In this document: in pieces, positions 1 through 9,361 of the stretch
Numbering within the stretch: the stretch's first letter is position 1
How the letters are laid out: each line of letters starts with the position of its first letter
DNA from: Citrobacter sp. 18056
GTDB lineage: Bacteria; Pseudomonadota; Gammaproteobacteria; Enterobacterales; Enterobacteriaceae
Length of the DNA stretch: 64,000 nucleotides
Reading direction: 5' to 3'
Assembly (NCBI GenBank): GCA_902706235.1
Contig: CACSJR010000001.1
Coordinates: 186,001-250,000, forward strand
Notes under the pieces: model-generated
Database searches by the model: none
Told to the model about the DNA's origin: nothing
What the model saw: only the letters and a program-made list of their open reading frames with translations
Program-made: the position numbers and the translations under genes

Positions 1-435
1 CTTTGGCGGTTTGCAGCGCGATGTTAACCGTGTCGAGGTCTTCTGCAGAGATGAAGTTTTTTGGCAAATGACGACGACGATCGGCCTCACGTCGTGCCTT
101 ATCCATATCCGACTGCGCTCTGTCCATATCTGATTTCGCTTTTGTCATATCAGACAGAGCCTTAGCGTGTTGCGCCTGGGCATTCATCACCGCGATGTGA
201 AACGGTGTGGCATCGAGGCGAAACAGCACATCACCCGCTTTAACCTGCTGGTTATCCTTCACATTCAGTTCCATGATACTGCCCGAAACCTGCGGCGTGA
301 TGCTGACCTGCTCAGCGCGGATTTTTCCGTCACGGGTCCACGGTGACTGCATGTAGTAATTCCAGACCAGCCACACAGCAATCAGTGCCAGGGCTGCAAC
401 CAGCAGCGTGGAGAAATATTTTAGTTTTTTCATCG
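1..435 (-). CDS. ydhJ: YdhJ, HlyD-type membrane fusion protein (N-terminal part)
   Basis: This is the periplasmic adaptor of a putative efflux system; the YdhIJK set pairs a DUF1656 protein, a membrane fusion protein and an aromatic-acid-exporter-like YdhK. The first 145 codons are present and the C-terminal part lies beyond position 1. A single N-terminal membrane anchor (residues about 5-25) is followed by the biotinyl-lipoyl-like segment (residues about 30-75) and the start of an alpha-helical hairpin rich in KSDMDRAQSDMDKAR-type heptads. The start ATG lies 6 bases after the ydhI stop, so the two are co-transcribed. The family is clear; the exported substrate is not known. Confidence 0.9.
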
Positions 436-441
436 AGTTAG

Positions 442-684
442 TTACCACGCCACAATCAAAACCAACGCCAGGCATACCGCCAGCGCGAACAGGGAAAGAT
501 CCATTAACAGCGGATGCCAGACGTCACCGGCGTACATCCAGTCGCGCAGCTGGCGATGGGCGAGCAGCCAGATGAGAAAACCCAGGATAACCGCTTTGAA
601 CAGCGGGGGAAAATAGATAGAGGCCCCGACGATGAGGTCCTGCAGGGGAAGTCCCGAGGTATTGAGCGTCAGCTTCACGAGCAA
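442..684 (-). CDS. ydhI: YdhI, small DUF1656 inner-membrane protein
   Basis: An 80-residue protein with two hydrophobic segments (about 20-42 and 58-79), matching the DUF1656 family whose members sit next to AaeX/AaeA-type efflux genes. The motif [10 protein letters not shown] and the [12 protein letters not shown] stretch are close to E. coli YdhI (78 residues) as I recall it. It is the first gene of ydhIJ(K), divergent from slyA across 175-180 bases. The ydhIJK operon is known as part of the SlyA neighbourhood in enterics, so control by SlyA from the shared intergenic region is plausible. Its biochemical role is unknown. Confidence 0.9.
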   Translation of the reverse strand: MLVKLTLNTSGLPLQDLIVGASIYFPPLFKAVILGFLIWLLAHRQLRDWMYAGDVWHPLLMDLSLFALAVCLALVLIVAW

Positions 685-828
685 AAATCCTTTACAAATG
701 CATCGTTGCGGGTCGAGGGCCGCGATGCGCCATCATAATTATCAGTGTAAATCATTGTGTCAGTCTGCGGGGACAAGGCAATACATTTGTTTTGGGCATT
801 TAAATGCTGCACACTATTCTAAAATCAG

Positions 829-849
829 TATAATAACTTAGCAAGCTAA
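829..849 (+). promoter_or_regulatory. slyA promoter -10 and SlyA autoregulatory box
   Basis: A perfect -10 hexamer TATAAT (829-834) is followed 3 bases later by TTAGCAAGCTAA (838-849), the published SlyA consensus palindrome. The box covers the expected transcription start and sits just before the ribosome-binding site, so SlyA should control its own expression here, as known for enteric slyA. No convincing -35 was identified. Confidence 0.8.
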
Positions 850-865
850 TTATAAGGAGATGAAA

Positions 866-1300
866 TTGGAATCGCCACTGGGTTCTGATCTGGCACGGCT
901 GGTGCGTATCTGGCGTGCTTTAATTGACCATCGCCTGAAACCTCTGGAATTAACGCAGACTCACTGGGTCACGCTGCATAACATTCATCAGCTGCCGCCT
1001 GAACAGTCGCAAATTCAACTGGCTAAAGCGATTGGGATTGAGCAGCCTTCACTGGTTCGTACGTTGGATCAGTTAGAAGAGAAGGGCCTGATTTCGCGTC
1101 AGACTTGTGCAAATGACCGTCGTGCTAAACGCATTAAACTGACAGAGAAAGCCGAACCGTTGATCGAAGATATGGAGACGGTGATTCGCAAGACGCGGGG
1201 TGAAATCCTTGCGGGCATTTCTCCTGATGAACTGGATTTACTGCTTGGGCTTATTCGCAAGCTGGAACAGAATATCAACGAACTGCAGTCCAGAGACTGA
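866..1300 (+). CDS. slyA: Transcriptional regulator SlyA (MarR family)
   Basis: A winged-helix dimeric regulator that counteracts H-NS and controls virulence, envelope and stress genes. The N-terminal 70 residues are essentially identical to E. coli SlyA ([20 protein letters not shown]), with the winged helix around residues 45-95 ([16 protein letters not shown], then the [10 protein letters not shown] wing). I chose the TTG at 866 (144 residues, the usual length) because AAGGAG at 854-859 is 6 bases upstream. The in-frame ATG at 860 abuts the Shine-Dalgarno and would add only Met-Lys. A UUG start has been reported for E. coli slyA, to my recollection. An autoregulatory box overlaps the promoter. 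Confidence 0.95.
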   Translation: MESPLGSDLARLVRIWRALIDHRLKPLELTQTHWVTLHNIHQLPPEQSQIQLAKAIGIEQPSLVRTLDQLEEKGLISRQTCANDRRAKRIKLTEKAEPLIEDMETVIRKTRGEILAGISPDELDLLLGLIRKLEQNINELQSRD

Positions 1301-1321
1301 GTTTCGCGCCGATAGTGACAA

Positions 1322-1345
1322 AAAGGCCCTGATATCAGGGCCTTT
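1322..1345. terminator. Bidirectional terminator between slyA and slyB
   Basis: A near-perfect palindrome, AAAGGCCCTGA/TCAGGGCCTTT, with T-runs on both strands lies between the convergent slyA and slyB genes. Confidence 0.9.
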
Positions 1346-1394
1346 TTTTATGCCCGCCAGGTCACCGTCCGGTTACGTCTGGCTGGCCTGATAA

Positions 1395-1862
1395 TTAGCG
1401 TGGGGAAACGGTTACCTGACTGCCATTGCTGGCCATCACAACGCGCTGGCCTGCGACGAATTGAGTATCACCCTGTTTCTGCACAACCATAATGGTGTTG
1501 CCGTCGTCTTTGCGGATTTCCAGCTCAACGCCCTGGGTTTTGTTCATTGCACCCTGAACGCCCTGGCCCGCTACGCCACCGGCAACAGCACCTGCTGCGG
1601 TCGCGAGTGAACGACCCGTACCGCCGCCGACGGTATTCCCGAGGAAGCCACCGAGAACTGCACCGCCGATTGCGCCGATAACGTTAGAATCGTTGCCACC
1701 CTGGATCTGTACCGGACGCGTGTGGACAATGGTCCCGTAGGTCACATTCTGAACCTGTTTGGCTTCGGATGCGGAATAAACGTCCCCGGAGAGGCCGCTG
1801 CTATTAACACAACCGGCAAGCGATAAACCAATCATTGAAACGGCCAATACACGTAACATCAT
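1395..1862 (-). CDS. slyB: Outer-membrane lipoprotein SlyB
   Basis: A 155-residue lipoprotein, the same length as E. coli SlyB. The signal peptide ends in the lipobox LAGC with Cys18 as the lipidated residue. A glycine-zipper segment (residues about 60-105, GAIGGAVLGGFLGNTVGGGTG and GAVAGGVAGQG) is typical of the 17 kDa surface antigen / glycine-zipper 2TM family. SlyB is a PhoPQ-regulated envelope-stress protein that forms oligomers around outer-membrane proteins. A strong PhoP box lies upstream on the same strand (1988-2004). The gene is convergent with slyA. Confidence 0.95.
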   Translation of the reverse strand: MMLRVLAVSMIGLSLAGCVNSSGLSGDVYSASEAKQVQNVTYGTIVHTRPVQIQGGNDSNVIGAIGGAVLGGFLGNTVGGGTGRSLATAAGAVAGGVAGQGVQGAMNKTQGVELEIRKDDGNTIMVVQKQGDTQFVAGQRVVMASNGSQVTVSPR

Positions 1863-1969
1863 TTATGAATCTCCTGTTCACCAAGAAACGCTCTTGAGAG
1901 CATCCTTACACCGCAATTATATGGCATTTATGCGCCTCGGGTCATATGTTCTACGAGGATCTCTTCAAA

Positions 1970-2004
1970 ATTGTAATCTCTTTGTGCTTAACCAAGCGTA
2001 AACA
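1970..2004 (-). promoter_or_regulatory. PhoP box and -10 element of slyB
   Basis: On the minus strand TGTTTA-CGCTT-GGTTAA (2004 to 1988) matches the PhoP direct repeat (T/G)GTTTA-N5-(T/G)GTTTA. A TACAAT -10 element lies exactly 12 bases downstream (1975 to 1970), the spacing known for PhoP-activated promoters. The site is about 126 bases upstream of the slyB start. Confidence 0.85.
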
Positions 2005-2138
2005 GCCGTTACGTTGCCACTCTGACTCAGGCCGTATCGCGCCCGCGCACAGGTTTGTTAAATTTTGTTATTGGATCATGGTATTAAGAAAGACTTTATG
2101 TTTCAGTGTGGCTCTCTGTCATGAACTAAGGAAGGCGT

Positions 2139-3251
2139 ATGAATTCGGGTCGCTATATTGGTGTGATGTCGGGCACTAGCCTTGATGGCGTGGACGTGGT
2201 GCTCGCGGCCATGGACGATAACATGGTGGCACAGCAGGCCAGCCTGTCGTATCCCATTCCCATTGCGCTGAAGGAGGATATCCTCGCGATTTGCCAGGGT
2301 CAGCAACTGACGCTATCGCAGTACGGTCAGCTCGATACACGCCTGGGGCGTCTGTTTGCCGATGCGGTGTTAGCGCTGATGGCGCAGGAAAAACTGTCTG
2401 CCGGTGATATCGTCGCCATTGGCTGTCATGGCCAGACCGTCTGGCATGAACCGGACGGAGACGCCCCGCATACGCTGCAAATTGGTGACAATAATATTAT
2501 TGCCGCACGCACCGGCGTGACGGTGATTGGTGATTTCCGCCGTCGCGATATCGCCCTTGGTGGCCAGGGTGCGCCATTGGTGCCTGCATTCCACCACGCG
2601 CTGCTGGCGAATCCGCATGAGCGTCGCATCGTGCTGAACATCGGCGGAATTGCGAATCTGTCGATGCTTTGCCCAGGTTTGCCGGTAAAAGGGCACGACA
2701 CCGGGCCGGGCAATATGCTGATGGACGCGTGGATCTGGCGTCAGTGCGGTAAACCGTACGATAAAAACGCCGAGTGGGCGAATTCCGGCAAAGTTATCCT
2801 GCCACTACTGCAGGAAATGCTGAGCGATCCGTGGTTTGCGCTGCCGGCACCAAAAAGTACCGGACGCGAATATTTCAATTATGGCTGGCTGGAACGCCAG
2901 TTGGCGAAGTATCCGGGTTTGGCGGCGAAAGATGTCATGGCCACGTTGACCGAACTAACAGCAGTTACCATCAGCGAACAGGTGTTGCTGAGCGGCGGCT
3001 GTGAACGGCTACTGGTGTGCGGTGGTGGGAGCCGTAATCCGCTGTTGATGGCGCGTCTGGCTGCACTGCTGCCGGGCACGGAAGTCTCGGCCACCGATGA
3101 CGCTGGCGTCAGCGGAGACGATATGGAAGGTCTGGCCTTCGCATGGCTCGCGTGGCGTACCCTTGCAGGGCTGCCGGGTAATTTACCGTCGGTCACTGGT
3201 GCCAGTGAGCCTACTATTTTAGGGGCTATTTTCCCTGCAAACCCGGTGTAG
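2139..3251 (+). CDS. anmK: Anhydro-N-acetylmuramic acid kinase AnmK
   Basis: Converts 1,6-anhydro-MurNAc with ATP to MurNAc-6-phosphate, part of murein recycling in the cytoplasm. The 370 residues match the E. coli length (369). The phosphate-binding motif GTSLDGVD is at residues 12-19, and DTGPGN with the catalytic Asp is at 187-192. A second ATP-contact region, VCGGGSRNP, is near residue 290. AAGGAAG at about 2127-2133 supports the start. It is followed by mliC on the same strand, and both concern peptidoglycan. Confidence 0.96.
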   Translation: MNSGRYIGVMSGTSLDGVDVVLAAMDDNMVAQQASLSYPIPIALKEDILAICQGQQLTLSQYGQLDTRLGRLFADAVLALMAQEKLSAGDIVAIGCHGQTVWHEPDGDAPHTLQIGDNNIIAARTGVTVIGDFRRRDIALGGQGAPLVPAFHHALLANPHERRIVLNIGGIANLSMLCPGLPVKGHDTGPGNMLMDAWIWRQCGKPYDKNAEWANSGKVILPLLQEMLSDPWFALPAPKSTGREYFNYGWLERQLAKYPGLAAKDVMATLTELTAVTISEQVLLSGGCERLLVCGGGSRNPLLMARLAALLPGTEVSATDDAGVSGDDMEGLAFAWLAWRTLAGLPGNLPSVTGASEPTILGAIFPANPV

Positions 3252-3308
3252 AATCAGAGTTAACTTACTGAGGCACGTGTCCGTTGCCGATAGAATGGAA
3301 GTGTTAAG

Positions 3309-3326
3309 GGAGGGCATCTGCCCTCC
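3309..3326 (+). other. Stem-loop in the anmK-mliC spacer
   Basis: GGAGGGC-ATCT-GCCCTCC forms a 7-bp GC-rich hairpin with no T-run. It could be a weak terminator, an RNA-stability element or a leader structure for mliC, whose start is 28 bases further on. The function is not decided by sequence. Confidence 0.5.
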
Positions 3327-3354
3327 GGGACCGGGACAGTCTTAAGGTAAGCCA

Positions 3355-3690
3355 ATGAAAAAAATTCTTCTCGCTGTAGTACCAGTGATAGCACCCCTGA
3401 TGCTCTCTGGTTGTAGCTACTACAACCAGTTCGTTGAGCGAATGAATACCGACACGCTGCAATACCAGTGTGATGAAAAACCGCTGACCGTTCACCTGAA
3501 TAACACCCGTCAGCAGGTGGATTTCATCTATGACAATCAGCAGCAAACGTTAACCCAGGGCATCTCTGCCTCTGGCGCGCGTTACACCGACGGCATCTAC
3601 GTCTTCTGGTCGAAGGGCGACGGCGCCACGGTTTACAAACGTGACCGTATCGTGCTGAATAACTGTCAGTTACAAAACCCGAAGCGTTGA
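3355..3690 (+). CDS. mliC: C-type lysozyme inhibitor MliC
   Basis: A 111-residue lipoprotein with lipobox LSGC and Cys20 as the lipidated residue. The mature domain has the MliC/PliC fold signature: a [15 protein letters not shown] strand, [22 protein letters not shown] with the lysozyme-contacting serine/lysine loop, and a closing Cys near residue 104. It protects peptidoglycan from host lysozyme at the outer membrane. It lies between anmK and pdxH as in E. coli and is probably translated from the same or an adjacent message. Confidence 0.95.
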   Translation: MKKILLAVVPVIAPLMLSGCSYYNQFVERMNTDTLQYQCDEKPLTVHLNNTRQQVDFIYDNQQQTLTQGISASGARYTDGIYVFWSKGDGATVYKRDRIVLNNCQLQNPKR

Positions 3691-3747
3691 GATTTTGCTG
3701 ATGGCGGCGCACAATAGCGCCACCTGAAGACAACTATCCTAAACGCC

Positions 3748-4404
3748 ATGTCTGACAACGACTCCCTGCAGCAAATCGCGCATCTGCGCCGTGAGTACAC
3801 CCGTGGCGGCCTGCGCCGTCGCGATCTTCCTGCTGAACCCCTGGCGCTGTTTGAGCGCTGGTTGGGTCAGGCCTGTGAGGCCAGACTCGCCGATCCTACC
3901 GCGATGGTTGTGGCAACCGTGGACGAAAACGGTCAGCCGTATCAGCGTATCGTTTTGTTAAAGCATTATGACGAAAAAGGGCTGGTGTTCTATACCAACC
4001 TCGGTAGCCGGAAGGCGCACCATCTGGAGCAGAATCCGCGTATCAGCTTGCTTTTCCCGTGGCATATGCTGGAGCGTCAGGTAATGGTCACCGGTAAAGC
4101 CGAGCGTCTTTCTACCCTTGAAGTGGTGAAATACTTCCACAGCCGCCCACGCGACAGCCAGATTGGCGCCTGGGTCTCCAAACAGTCCAGCCGTATTTCG
4201 GCGCGCGGGATCCTCGAAAGCAAATTCCTCGAGCTCAAACAGAAGTTCCAGCAGGGCGAAGTGCCGCTGCCCAGTTTCTGGGGTGGCTACCGCATCAATA
4301 TTGAGTCGATGGAGTTTTGGCAGGGTGGTGAACACCGTCTGCACGATCGTTTTTTATACCAGCGTGAAAACGACGCCTGGAAAATTGACCGCCTCGCGCC
4401 GTAA
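3748..4404 (+). CDS. pdxH: Pyridoxine/pyridoxamine 5'-phosphate oxidase PdxH
   Basis: An FMN enzyme oxidising PNP or PMP to pyridoxal 5'-phosphate with O2, the last step of B6 synthesis and salvage. The 218 residues equal the E. coli length. FMN-binding segments [18 protein letters not shown] and [12 protein letters not shown] are in the first half. The substrate residues Arg197 and His199 are present in [10 protein letters not shown]. The C-terminus RLAP is conserved. The gene lies just before tyrS, as in E. coli. The B6-salvage kinase pdxY expected after tyrS is missing here. Confidence 0.97.
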   Translation: MSDNDSLQQIAHLRREYTRGGLRRRDLPAEPLALFERWLGQACEARLADPTAMVVATVDENGQPYQRIVLLKHYDEKGLVFYTNLGSRKAHHLEQNPRISLLFPWHMLERQVMVTGKAERLSTLEVVKYFHSRPRDSQIGAWVSKQSSRISARGILESKFLELKQKFQQGEVPLPSFWGGYRINIESMEFWQGGEHRLHDRFLYQRENDAWKIDRLAP

Positions 4405-4531
4405 TCGCGCATTTTGTTGTTTTAAGCGCTGGCACAACACGGGCTGGCGTTTTATTCTATGAACCATTTCGCAAATGGCGAAAGGTCGTGTACCGGCGAA
4501 GGTGCAGTCTGTTTTATACATGGAGACTTTG

Positions 4532-5806
4532 ATGGCGAGCAGTAACTTGATTAAACAATTGCAAGAGCGGGGCCTTGTGGCTCAGGTGACGGATGAGGAA
4601 GCGTTAGCAGAGCGACTGGCGCAGGGCCCGATCGCGCTCTATTGCGGCTTCGATCCGACCGCTGACAGCTTGCATTTGGGGCATCTCGTTCCCCTGTTAT
4701 GCCTGAAACGCTTCCAGGAAGCAGGTAATAAGCCAGTGGCATTGGTGGGCGGAGCAACCGGTCTTATCGGCGATCCAAGCTTTAAAGCGGCCGAACGTAA
4801 GCTGAACACCGAAGATACCGTGCAGGAGTGGGTGGATAAAATCCGCAAACAGGTAGCCCCGTTCCTCGATTTCGACTGCGGCAGCAACTCTGCCATCGCG
4901 GCCAACAACTATGACTGGTTCGGCGGCATGAACGTGCTGACCTTCCTGCGTGACATCGGTAAGCACTTCTCTGTGAACCAGATGATCAACAAGGAAGCGG
5001 TGAAACAGCGCCTGAATCGTGACGATCAGGGTATCTCGTTCACCGAGTTCTCCTACAATCTGTTGCAGGGTTATGATTTTGCTTGCCTGAACAAACTGCA
5101 CGGTGTGGCGCTGCAGATAGGCGGCTCCGATCAGTGGGGCAACATCACCTCCGGTATCGACCTGACTCGTCGTTTGCACCAGAACCAGGTGTTCGGCCTG
5201 ACCGTTCCGCTGATAACTAAATCAGACGGCACCAAATTTGGTAAGACCGAAGGCGGCGCTGTGTGGCTGGATCCGAAGAAAACCAGCCCGTATAAATTCT
5301 ACCAGTTCTGGATCAACACCGCGGATGCGGACGTTTACCGCTTCCTGAAATTCTTCACCTTCATGGACATTGCCGAAATCAATGCGCTGGAAGAAGAAGA
5401 CAAAAACAGTGGCAAAGCTCCGCGCGCCCAGTACGTTCTGGCCGAGCAGGTGACCCGCTTGGTGCATGGTGAAGAAGGGCTGGTAGCGGCAAAACGCATC
5501 ACCGAAAGCCTGTTCAATGGCACTCTGAGCGCGTTAAGCGAAGCTGATTTCGAACAGCTGGCGCAGGATGGTGTACCGATGGTCGAAATGGAAAAAGGTG
5601 CGGACCTGATCCAGGCGCTGGTGGATTCAGAACTGCAGCCATCCCGCGGTCAGGCGCGTAAAACTATCGCCTCTAATGCAGTCACCATCAACGGCGAGAA
5701 GCAGATTGATCCGGAATACACCTTCGCTGAAAGCGATCGTCTGTTCGGACGCTACACGCTTCTGCGTCGCGGTAAGAAAAACTACTGCCTGGTATGCTGG
5801 AAGTAA
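4532..5806 (+). CDS. tyrS: Tyrosyl-tRNA synthetase TyrS
   Basis: Class I aminoacyl-tRNA synthetase charging tRNA-Tyr. The ATG at 4532 gives the usual 424 residues beginning [10 protein letters not shown]; upstream in-frame codons lack a match and are not used. HIGH-type motif HLGH is at residues 48-51, the tyrosine pocket at GGSDQWGN, the KMSKS-type loop is KFGKT, and an S4 RNA-binding domain occupies the last 70 residues ([19 protein letters not shown]). It is followed by a strong terminator, so no downstream partner is co-transcribed; in E. coli pdxY follows. Confidence 0.97.
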   Translation: MASSNLIKQLQERGLVAQVTDEEALAERLAQGPIALYCGFDPTADSLHLGHLVPLLCLKRFQEAGNKPVALVGGATGLIGDPSFKAAERKLNTEDTVQEWVDKIRKQVAPFLDFDCGSNSAIAANNYDWFGGMNVLTFLRDIGKHFSVNQMINKEAVKQRLNRDDQGISFTEFSYNLLQGYDFACLNKLHGVALQIGGSDQWGNITSGIDLTRRLHQNQVFGLTVPLITKSDGTKFGKTEGGAVWLDPKKTSPYKFYQFWINTADADVYRFLKFFTFMDIAEINALEEEDKNSGKAPRAQYVLAEQVTRLVHGEEGLVAAKRITESLFNGTLSALSEADFEQLAQDGVPMVEMEKGADLIQALVDSELQPSRGQARKTIASNAVTINGEKQIDPEYTFAESDRLFGRYTLLRRGKKNYCLVCWK

Positions 5807-5828
5807 ATTCCCGCTGACAGGATAAAGG

Positions 5829-5850
5829 AAAGGCCGCGAATGCGGCCTTT
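5829..5850 (+). terminator. tyrS terminator
   Basis: AAAGGCCGC-GAAT-GCGGCCTTT followed by TTTC, 22 bases after the tyrS stop: a 9-bp intrinsic terminator. Confidence 0.9.
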
Positions 5851-5922
5851 TTCTTACCCAATGGCGCTAACGCTTCTCGGGCTTGTGTTCTGTTGTAATT
5901 CTGGCAGGTTTACGCCGCCGGG

Positions 5923-6528
5923 TTAGCTCAGACCTTCTGCTTCCATTGCCGCCGTCACGCCTGGACGGGCCGCCACCCGGGCCATGTAGGCTTCAATATT
6001 TTTCAGCCCGCTCATATCCAGTTTCACCGCATGCGCCCAGCGCAGAACGGTAAACAGATAGCCATCGGCAATCGTAAAGCGGCTACCGCAAATCCACTCG
6101 TTATCACGCAGAGCGTCATTCACGTAGTTCAGTTTCTTCTCCAGCAGCGCGCGCACGGTTGGCTTGAAGTCTTCCGGAGTGTCGGGACGGAACAGTGGTG
6201 TAAAGCCCTTGTGCAGCTCTGTGGCGATGTAATTCAGCCATTCCAGAGTCCTGTAACGCGCAATGCTACCTGCCGGGGCCAGCAGTTGGCGATCGGCTTT
6301 TGTATCGGCGATGTACTGCATAATCGCCACACCCTCAGTCAGCAGGGTATTGTCATCCAGAAGCAGAGCGGGCACCTGGCCTTTTGGGTTCACTTGCCAA
6401 TAATCTTCCCCGTTTTCCAGCTGCTTTTTCGCGAGATCAACACCGACCAGTGAAAAATCCATCCCGCTCTCTTGCAACGCGATGTGGGAAGCAAGGGAAC
6501 AGGCACCGGGTTTGTAGAACAATTTCAT
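5923..6528 (-). CDS. gstA: Glutathione S-transferase GstA (beta class)
   Basis: A 201-residue cytoplasmic beta-class GST. The thioredoxin-like N-terminal domain carries the characteristic Cys10 ([10 protein letters not shown]), and His106 (ELHKGF) is the other conserved active-site residue. The glutathione-binding segment QVPALLLDD is at 51-59. Known E. coli GstA conjugates glutathione to electrophiles and has peroxidase activity. It is convergent with tyrS and downstream of dtpA. AAGGAGTTCGTC directly precedes the ATG. Confidence 0.96.
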   Translation of the reverse strand: MKLFYKPGACSLASHIALQESGMDFSLVGVDLAKKQLENGEDYWQVNPKGQVPALLLDDNTLLTEGVAIMQYIADTKADRQLLAPAGSIARYRTLEWLNYIATELHKGFTPLFRPDTPEDFKPTVRALLEKKLNYVNDALRDNEWICGSRFTIADGYLFTVLRWAHAVKLDMSGLKNIEAYMARVAARPGVTAAMEAEGLS

Positions 6529-6587
6529 GACGAACTCCTTTGGACACAGATGTGTTCCTTATCCTAGAGCGCGAGCAGATAAAAAAA

Positions 6588-6612
6588 AAGCCGCTGAACG
6601 TATCAGCGGCTT
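6588..6612 (-). terminator. dtpA terminator
   Basis: On the minus strand AAGCCGCTGA-TACGT-TCAGCGGCTT runs into an uninterrupted T-tract (complement of the A-run 6581-6589), just after the dtpA stop. Confidence 0.9.
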
Positions 6613-6635
6613 AATTAATTCGTTTTCCGGGAAAG

Positions 6636-8147
6636 TTATGCGGAAGCTGTCTCGCGAGCTTTTGCGATATCTGCTTCGTCATCCTGAGTCATGCGATTCA
6701 GTTTCGGTGCGGTCAGCATCATCAGTACAGCGATAACAGCGGTGGCGATACCAATCTTCATGAACACATCACCGTAGACGTGCAGGGACAGCAGAGGGTC
6801 GGTTACGTTTTCTGGAACCGCCATCAGGTTGGCCACGTTACCGGCGATGATTGCAGCACCGGCGGTAGTCAGGAACCAGCTACCCATGATGAAGCCCATC
6901 AGACGCTGTGGAACCAGCTGTGCAACCATTGCCAGACCCAGACCGGAGATCATCAGCTCACCGATAGACTGCAGCGCGTAGCTCAGAATCAACCAGTTTA
7001 CAGAGACGATACCTGCGTCAGATGCGAATTTCGCACCCAGTGGCAGCACCAGGAAGGCCAGAGAACACAGCACCATACCGAAGGCAAATTTGTTCGGCAT
7101 TGGCATACGGTCGCCCATCTTGTTGTAGATGGCGGCCAGAATTGGGCTACCAATCATGATCCAGAATGGGTTGAGTGCCTGGAACTGTTCTGGCTCAAAC
7201 GCGATACCCAGAATGGAATGCTCAACGTTACGGATAGCGAAGAAGTTCAGAGACGTTGGCATCTGGCTGTACAGCACGAAGAACACGATAGCTTCAACCA
7301 TCAGGATGAAAGCAACGAGCATCTTACGACGTGCAGCTCCCTGCATGGCGAAGGTTTCTTTCGCGAAGATGCAGATGATACCCAGAGCAACAACGCCCAG
7401 AACCAAGCGTGCGATACCCTGGTTGTGCAGCAGCCAGGTGGCGATAGCAACCAGAATCACAACACCGACGATAGTTGCCAGCAGTTTGCCGACGTGTACT
7501 GGCGCAAAGTCAGGCTTGGAACCGTAGCTTTTCACCCATTTCTGGCAGAAAGCGAAGTTCACCACAGTGATACACATACCGACCACGCTCAGCGCAAACG
7601 CAGTGCTCCAGCCGTATTTCGCCGCCAGCCATGGAGTGGCCAACATAGAGAAGAAGGAACCGATGTTGATGGACATGTAGTACATGGTGAATGCACCGTC
7701 CAGACGCGGATCCTCTTTGTCGTAGCAGGTAGAAAGCAGGGAAGACGGGTTCGCTTTAAACAGGCCGTTACCGACCGCGATGGTCGCCATACCCATATAA
7801 ACGACAGCAGCGTCATGACCTGAGAAGGCTACCAGTGCGTAACCGATCGCCAGAACGATGGCGCCCAGCATGATAACGCGTTTGGTCCCCAGAACTTTAT
7901 CGCCCAGCCAGCCGCCGACAGCGACCAGACCATATACCAGCGCACTGAAAGAGGAGAACAGCGTAATGGAGTCCGATTCGGACATACCCAGTTGTTTCAC
8001 CAGGTAGACGGCCATGATGCCCTGAAGGCCGTAATAGCCAAAACGTTCCCAAAGTTCGATAGAGAATATGAGATAGAACGCTTTAGGTTGCTTGAAAGCG
8101 TTGAGACTTACGCTTTCTTCAGTTGGTTTATTGTTTGCAGTAGACAC
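6636..8147 (-). CDS. dtpA: Dipeptide/tripeptide:proton symporter DtpA
   Basis: A POT/PTR-family inner-membrane transporter importing di- and tripeptides with protons. The proton-coupling motif ExxER is present as Glu31-Leu-Trp-Glu34-Arg35 ([10 protein letters not shown]), followed by about 14 membrane helices. I use the GTG at 8147 (503 residues, beginning [14 protein letters not shown]) because it matches the E. coli N-terminus and has AGAGG 7 bases upstream. A longer in-frame extension to 8303 has no similarity. In E. coli and Salmonella the gene is OmpR-activated. The upstream 580 bases are gene-free and hold a CRP site. Confidence 0.95.
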   Translation of the reverse strand: MSTANNKPTEESVSLNAFKQPKAFYLIFSIELWERFGYYGLQGIMAVYLVKQLGMSESDSITLFSSFSALVYGLVAVGGWLGDKVLGTKRVIMLGAIVLAIGYALVAFSGHDAAVVYMGMATIAVGNGLFKANPSSLLSTCYDKEDPRLDGAFTMYYMSINIGSFFSMLATPWLAAKYGWSTAFALSVVGMCITVVNFAFCQKWVKSYGSKPDFAPVHVGKLLATIVGVVILVAIATWLLHNQGIARLVLGVVALGIICIFAKETFAMQGAARRKMLVAFILMVEAIVFFVLYSQMPTSLNFFAIRNVEHSILGIAFEPEQFQALNPFWIMIGSPILAAIYNKMGDRMPMPNKFAFGMVLCSLAFLVLPLGAKFASDAGIVSVNWLILSYALQSIGELMISGLGLAMVAQLVPQRLMGFIMGSWFLTTAGAAIIAGNVANLMAVPENVTDPLLSLHVYGDVFMKIGIATAVIAVLMMLTAPKLNRMTQDDEADIAKARETASA

Positions 8148-8568
8148 ATATACCTCTTTTTTTACATCCCATATTAACGGGGGTGGTGGGCGTGACGTTC
8201 GTTTTGACATCCGCCTTATAATTATTCTTGGAGGGGAAAACGGGAGGTAATGTTCACTATCCTGAACGTTCACACAAGGGGTTTGTAATACTCTGTTACA
8301 CATAACGAGATCGTTATAATCGTCCGTTCATCTAAATGTTATTCAGCGTTTAACATCGCCGTTTCGATTCCGTCAGATTTTTTCACTAAAAAATAGCCCT
8401 GCCGCGCCCTGAGAGGCGATATGTTCTGCTGTTTTGCTTTACACCCAGTGATATGGTCCATTAATCCGAAAAATAGTGGTGATATGTCTGGTTAAAAAAC
8501 AGTTAACCACTTCATCAGCAAAGGCTTGCGAGCATTTTTATAACATTGATGTAACATGATGTTATCGA

Positions 8569-8584
8569 TGTGATCTGTATCACA
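8569..8584 (-). promoter_or_regulatory. Consensus CRP site upstream of dtpA
   Basis: TGTGA-TCTGTA-TCACA is a perfect match to the CRP core. Minus-strand TGTTAT/TATAAA -10 candidates at 8545-8537 would place the site centre about 43-47 bases upstream of the start, close to class II geometry. Only dtpA lies in the downstream direction. The target assignment is inference. Confidence 0.7.
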
Positions 8585-8695
8585 TTTGTATAGAAATTTT
8601 AGTTGAGAAAAAAACGATTAACCTGCCAGAGCGATAAATGACCGGATCATGCATTAGATTTTGGCTGGCTAGAGAGTGAATCAGAAGGCAGGAAA

Positions 8696-8713
8696 GCCGT
8701 GTGGCAACACGGC
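8696..8713 (-). terminator. rsx-nth operon terminator
   Basis: GCCGTGT-TGCC-ACACGGC followed by TTTCC on the minus strand, 12 bases after the nth stop. The T-run is short. Confidence 0.7.
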
Positions 8714-8725
8714 GTTAAAACGGGA

Positions 8726-9361
8726 TCAGCTATCGACTTTTTCTTTAAATTCGCACAGGTCTTCAATCAGGCAGGAGCCACAGCGAGGCTTACGAGCGAT
8801 GCAGGTATAGCGACCGTGTAGAATCAACCAGTGGTGGCAGTCTACTTTAAATTCGGCAGGCACCACTTTCAGCAGTTTCTCTTCTACCTGTTCGACGTTT
8901 TTGCCAGGCGCGAAGTGGGTACGGTTGCAGACGCGGAAGATGTGGGTGTCTACGGCGATGGTTGGCCAGCCAAATGCGGTGTTCAGTACCACATTCGCGG
9001 TTTTGCGTCCTACACCGGGCAGGGCTTCCAGTGCGGCACGGTCCTCCGGCACCACGCTGCCGTGCTGCTCAATCAGAATGCGGCAGGTCTTAATCACATT
9101 CTCGGCCTTGCTGTTAAACAGGCCAATAGTCTTGATGTACTCTTTCACACCGTCAACGCCAAGTGCCAGCATTGCTTCCGGGGTGTTCGCCACCGGATAC
9201 AGCTTCGCCGTGGCCTTATTGACGCTGACGTCCGTCGCCTGCGCGGAAAGCAGCACCGCAATCAGCAGCTCGAACGGGCTGGTGAAATTAAGTTCCGTGG
9301 TCGGGTGCGGGTCGTTGTCCCGTAACCGGCTGAGGATCTCAAGACGCTTCTCTTTATTCAT
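8726..9361 (-). CDS. nth: Endonuclease III Nth
   Basis: A DNA N-glycosylase/AP lyase removing oxidised pyrimidines. The 211 residues from the ATG at 9361 match the E. coli length. The helix-hairpin-helix LPGVGRK carries catalytic Lys120, with Asp138 in AVDTHIFRV. The [4Fe-4S] cysteines are 187, 194, 197 and 203 (C-X6-C-X2-C-X5-C). Its start codon overlaps the rsxE stop (TAATG), so it is translationally coupled as the last gene of rsxABCDGE-nth. The Shine-Dalgarno lies within rsxE. Confidence 0.97.
   Translation of the reverse strand: MNKEKRLEILSRLRDNDPHPTTELNFTSPFELLIAVLLSAQATDVSVNKATAKLYPVANTPEAMLALGVDGVKEYIKTIGLFNSKAENVIKTCRILIEQHGSVVPEDRAALEALPGVGRKTANVVLNTAFGWPTIAVDTHIFRVCNRTHFAPGKNVEQVEEKLLKVVPAEFKVDCHHWLILHGRYTCIARKPRCGSCLIEDLCEFKEKVDS

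Larger units (their letters stand above)
8148..8725. other. Gene-free interval between dtpA and nth
   Basis: No open frame with a credible start and family match is seen in this 578-base stretch. It contains the nth terminator near 8700, a perfect CRP site (8569-8584), and an AT-rich block at 8534-8565. Within that block, minus-strand GTTACA (8555-8550) and GTTATA repeat in an OmpR-like manner beside a TATAAA -10 candidate. If transcription toward dtpA begins near 8530, the dtpA message carries a leader of about 380 bases. The leader region 8148-8530 shows no clear riboswitch fold by eye. Confidence 0.5.

Noticed and set aside
6780-7823. A 347-codon plus-strand frame
   Set aside because: Antisense to dtpA; its His/Gln-rich composition is typical of a shadow frame.
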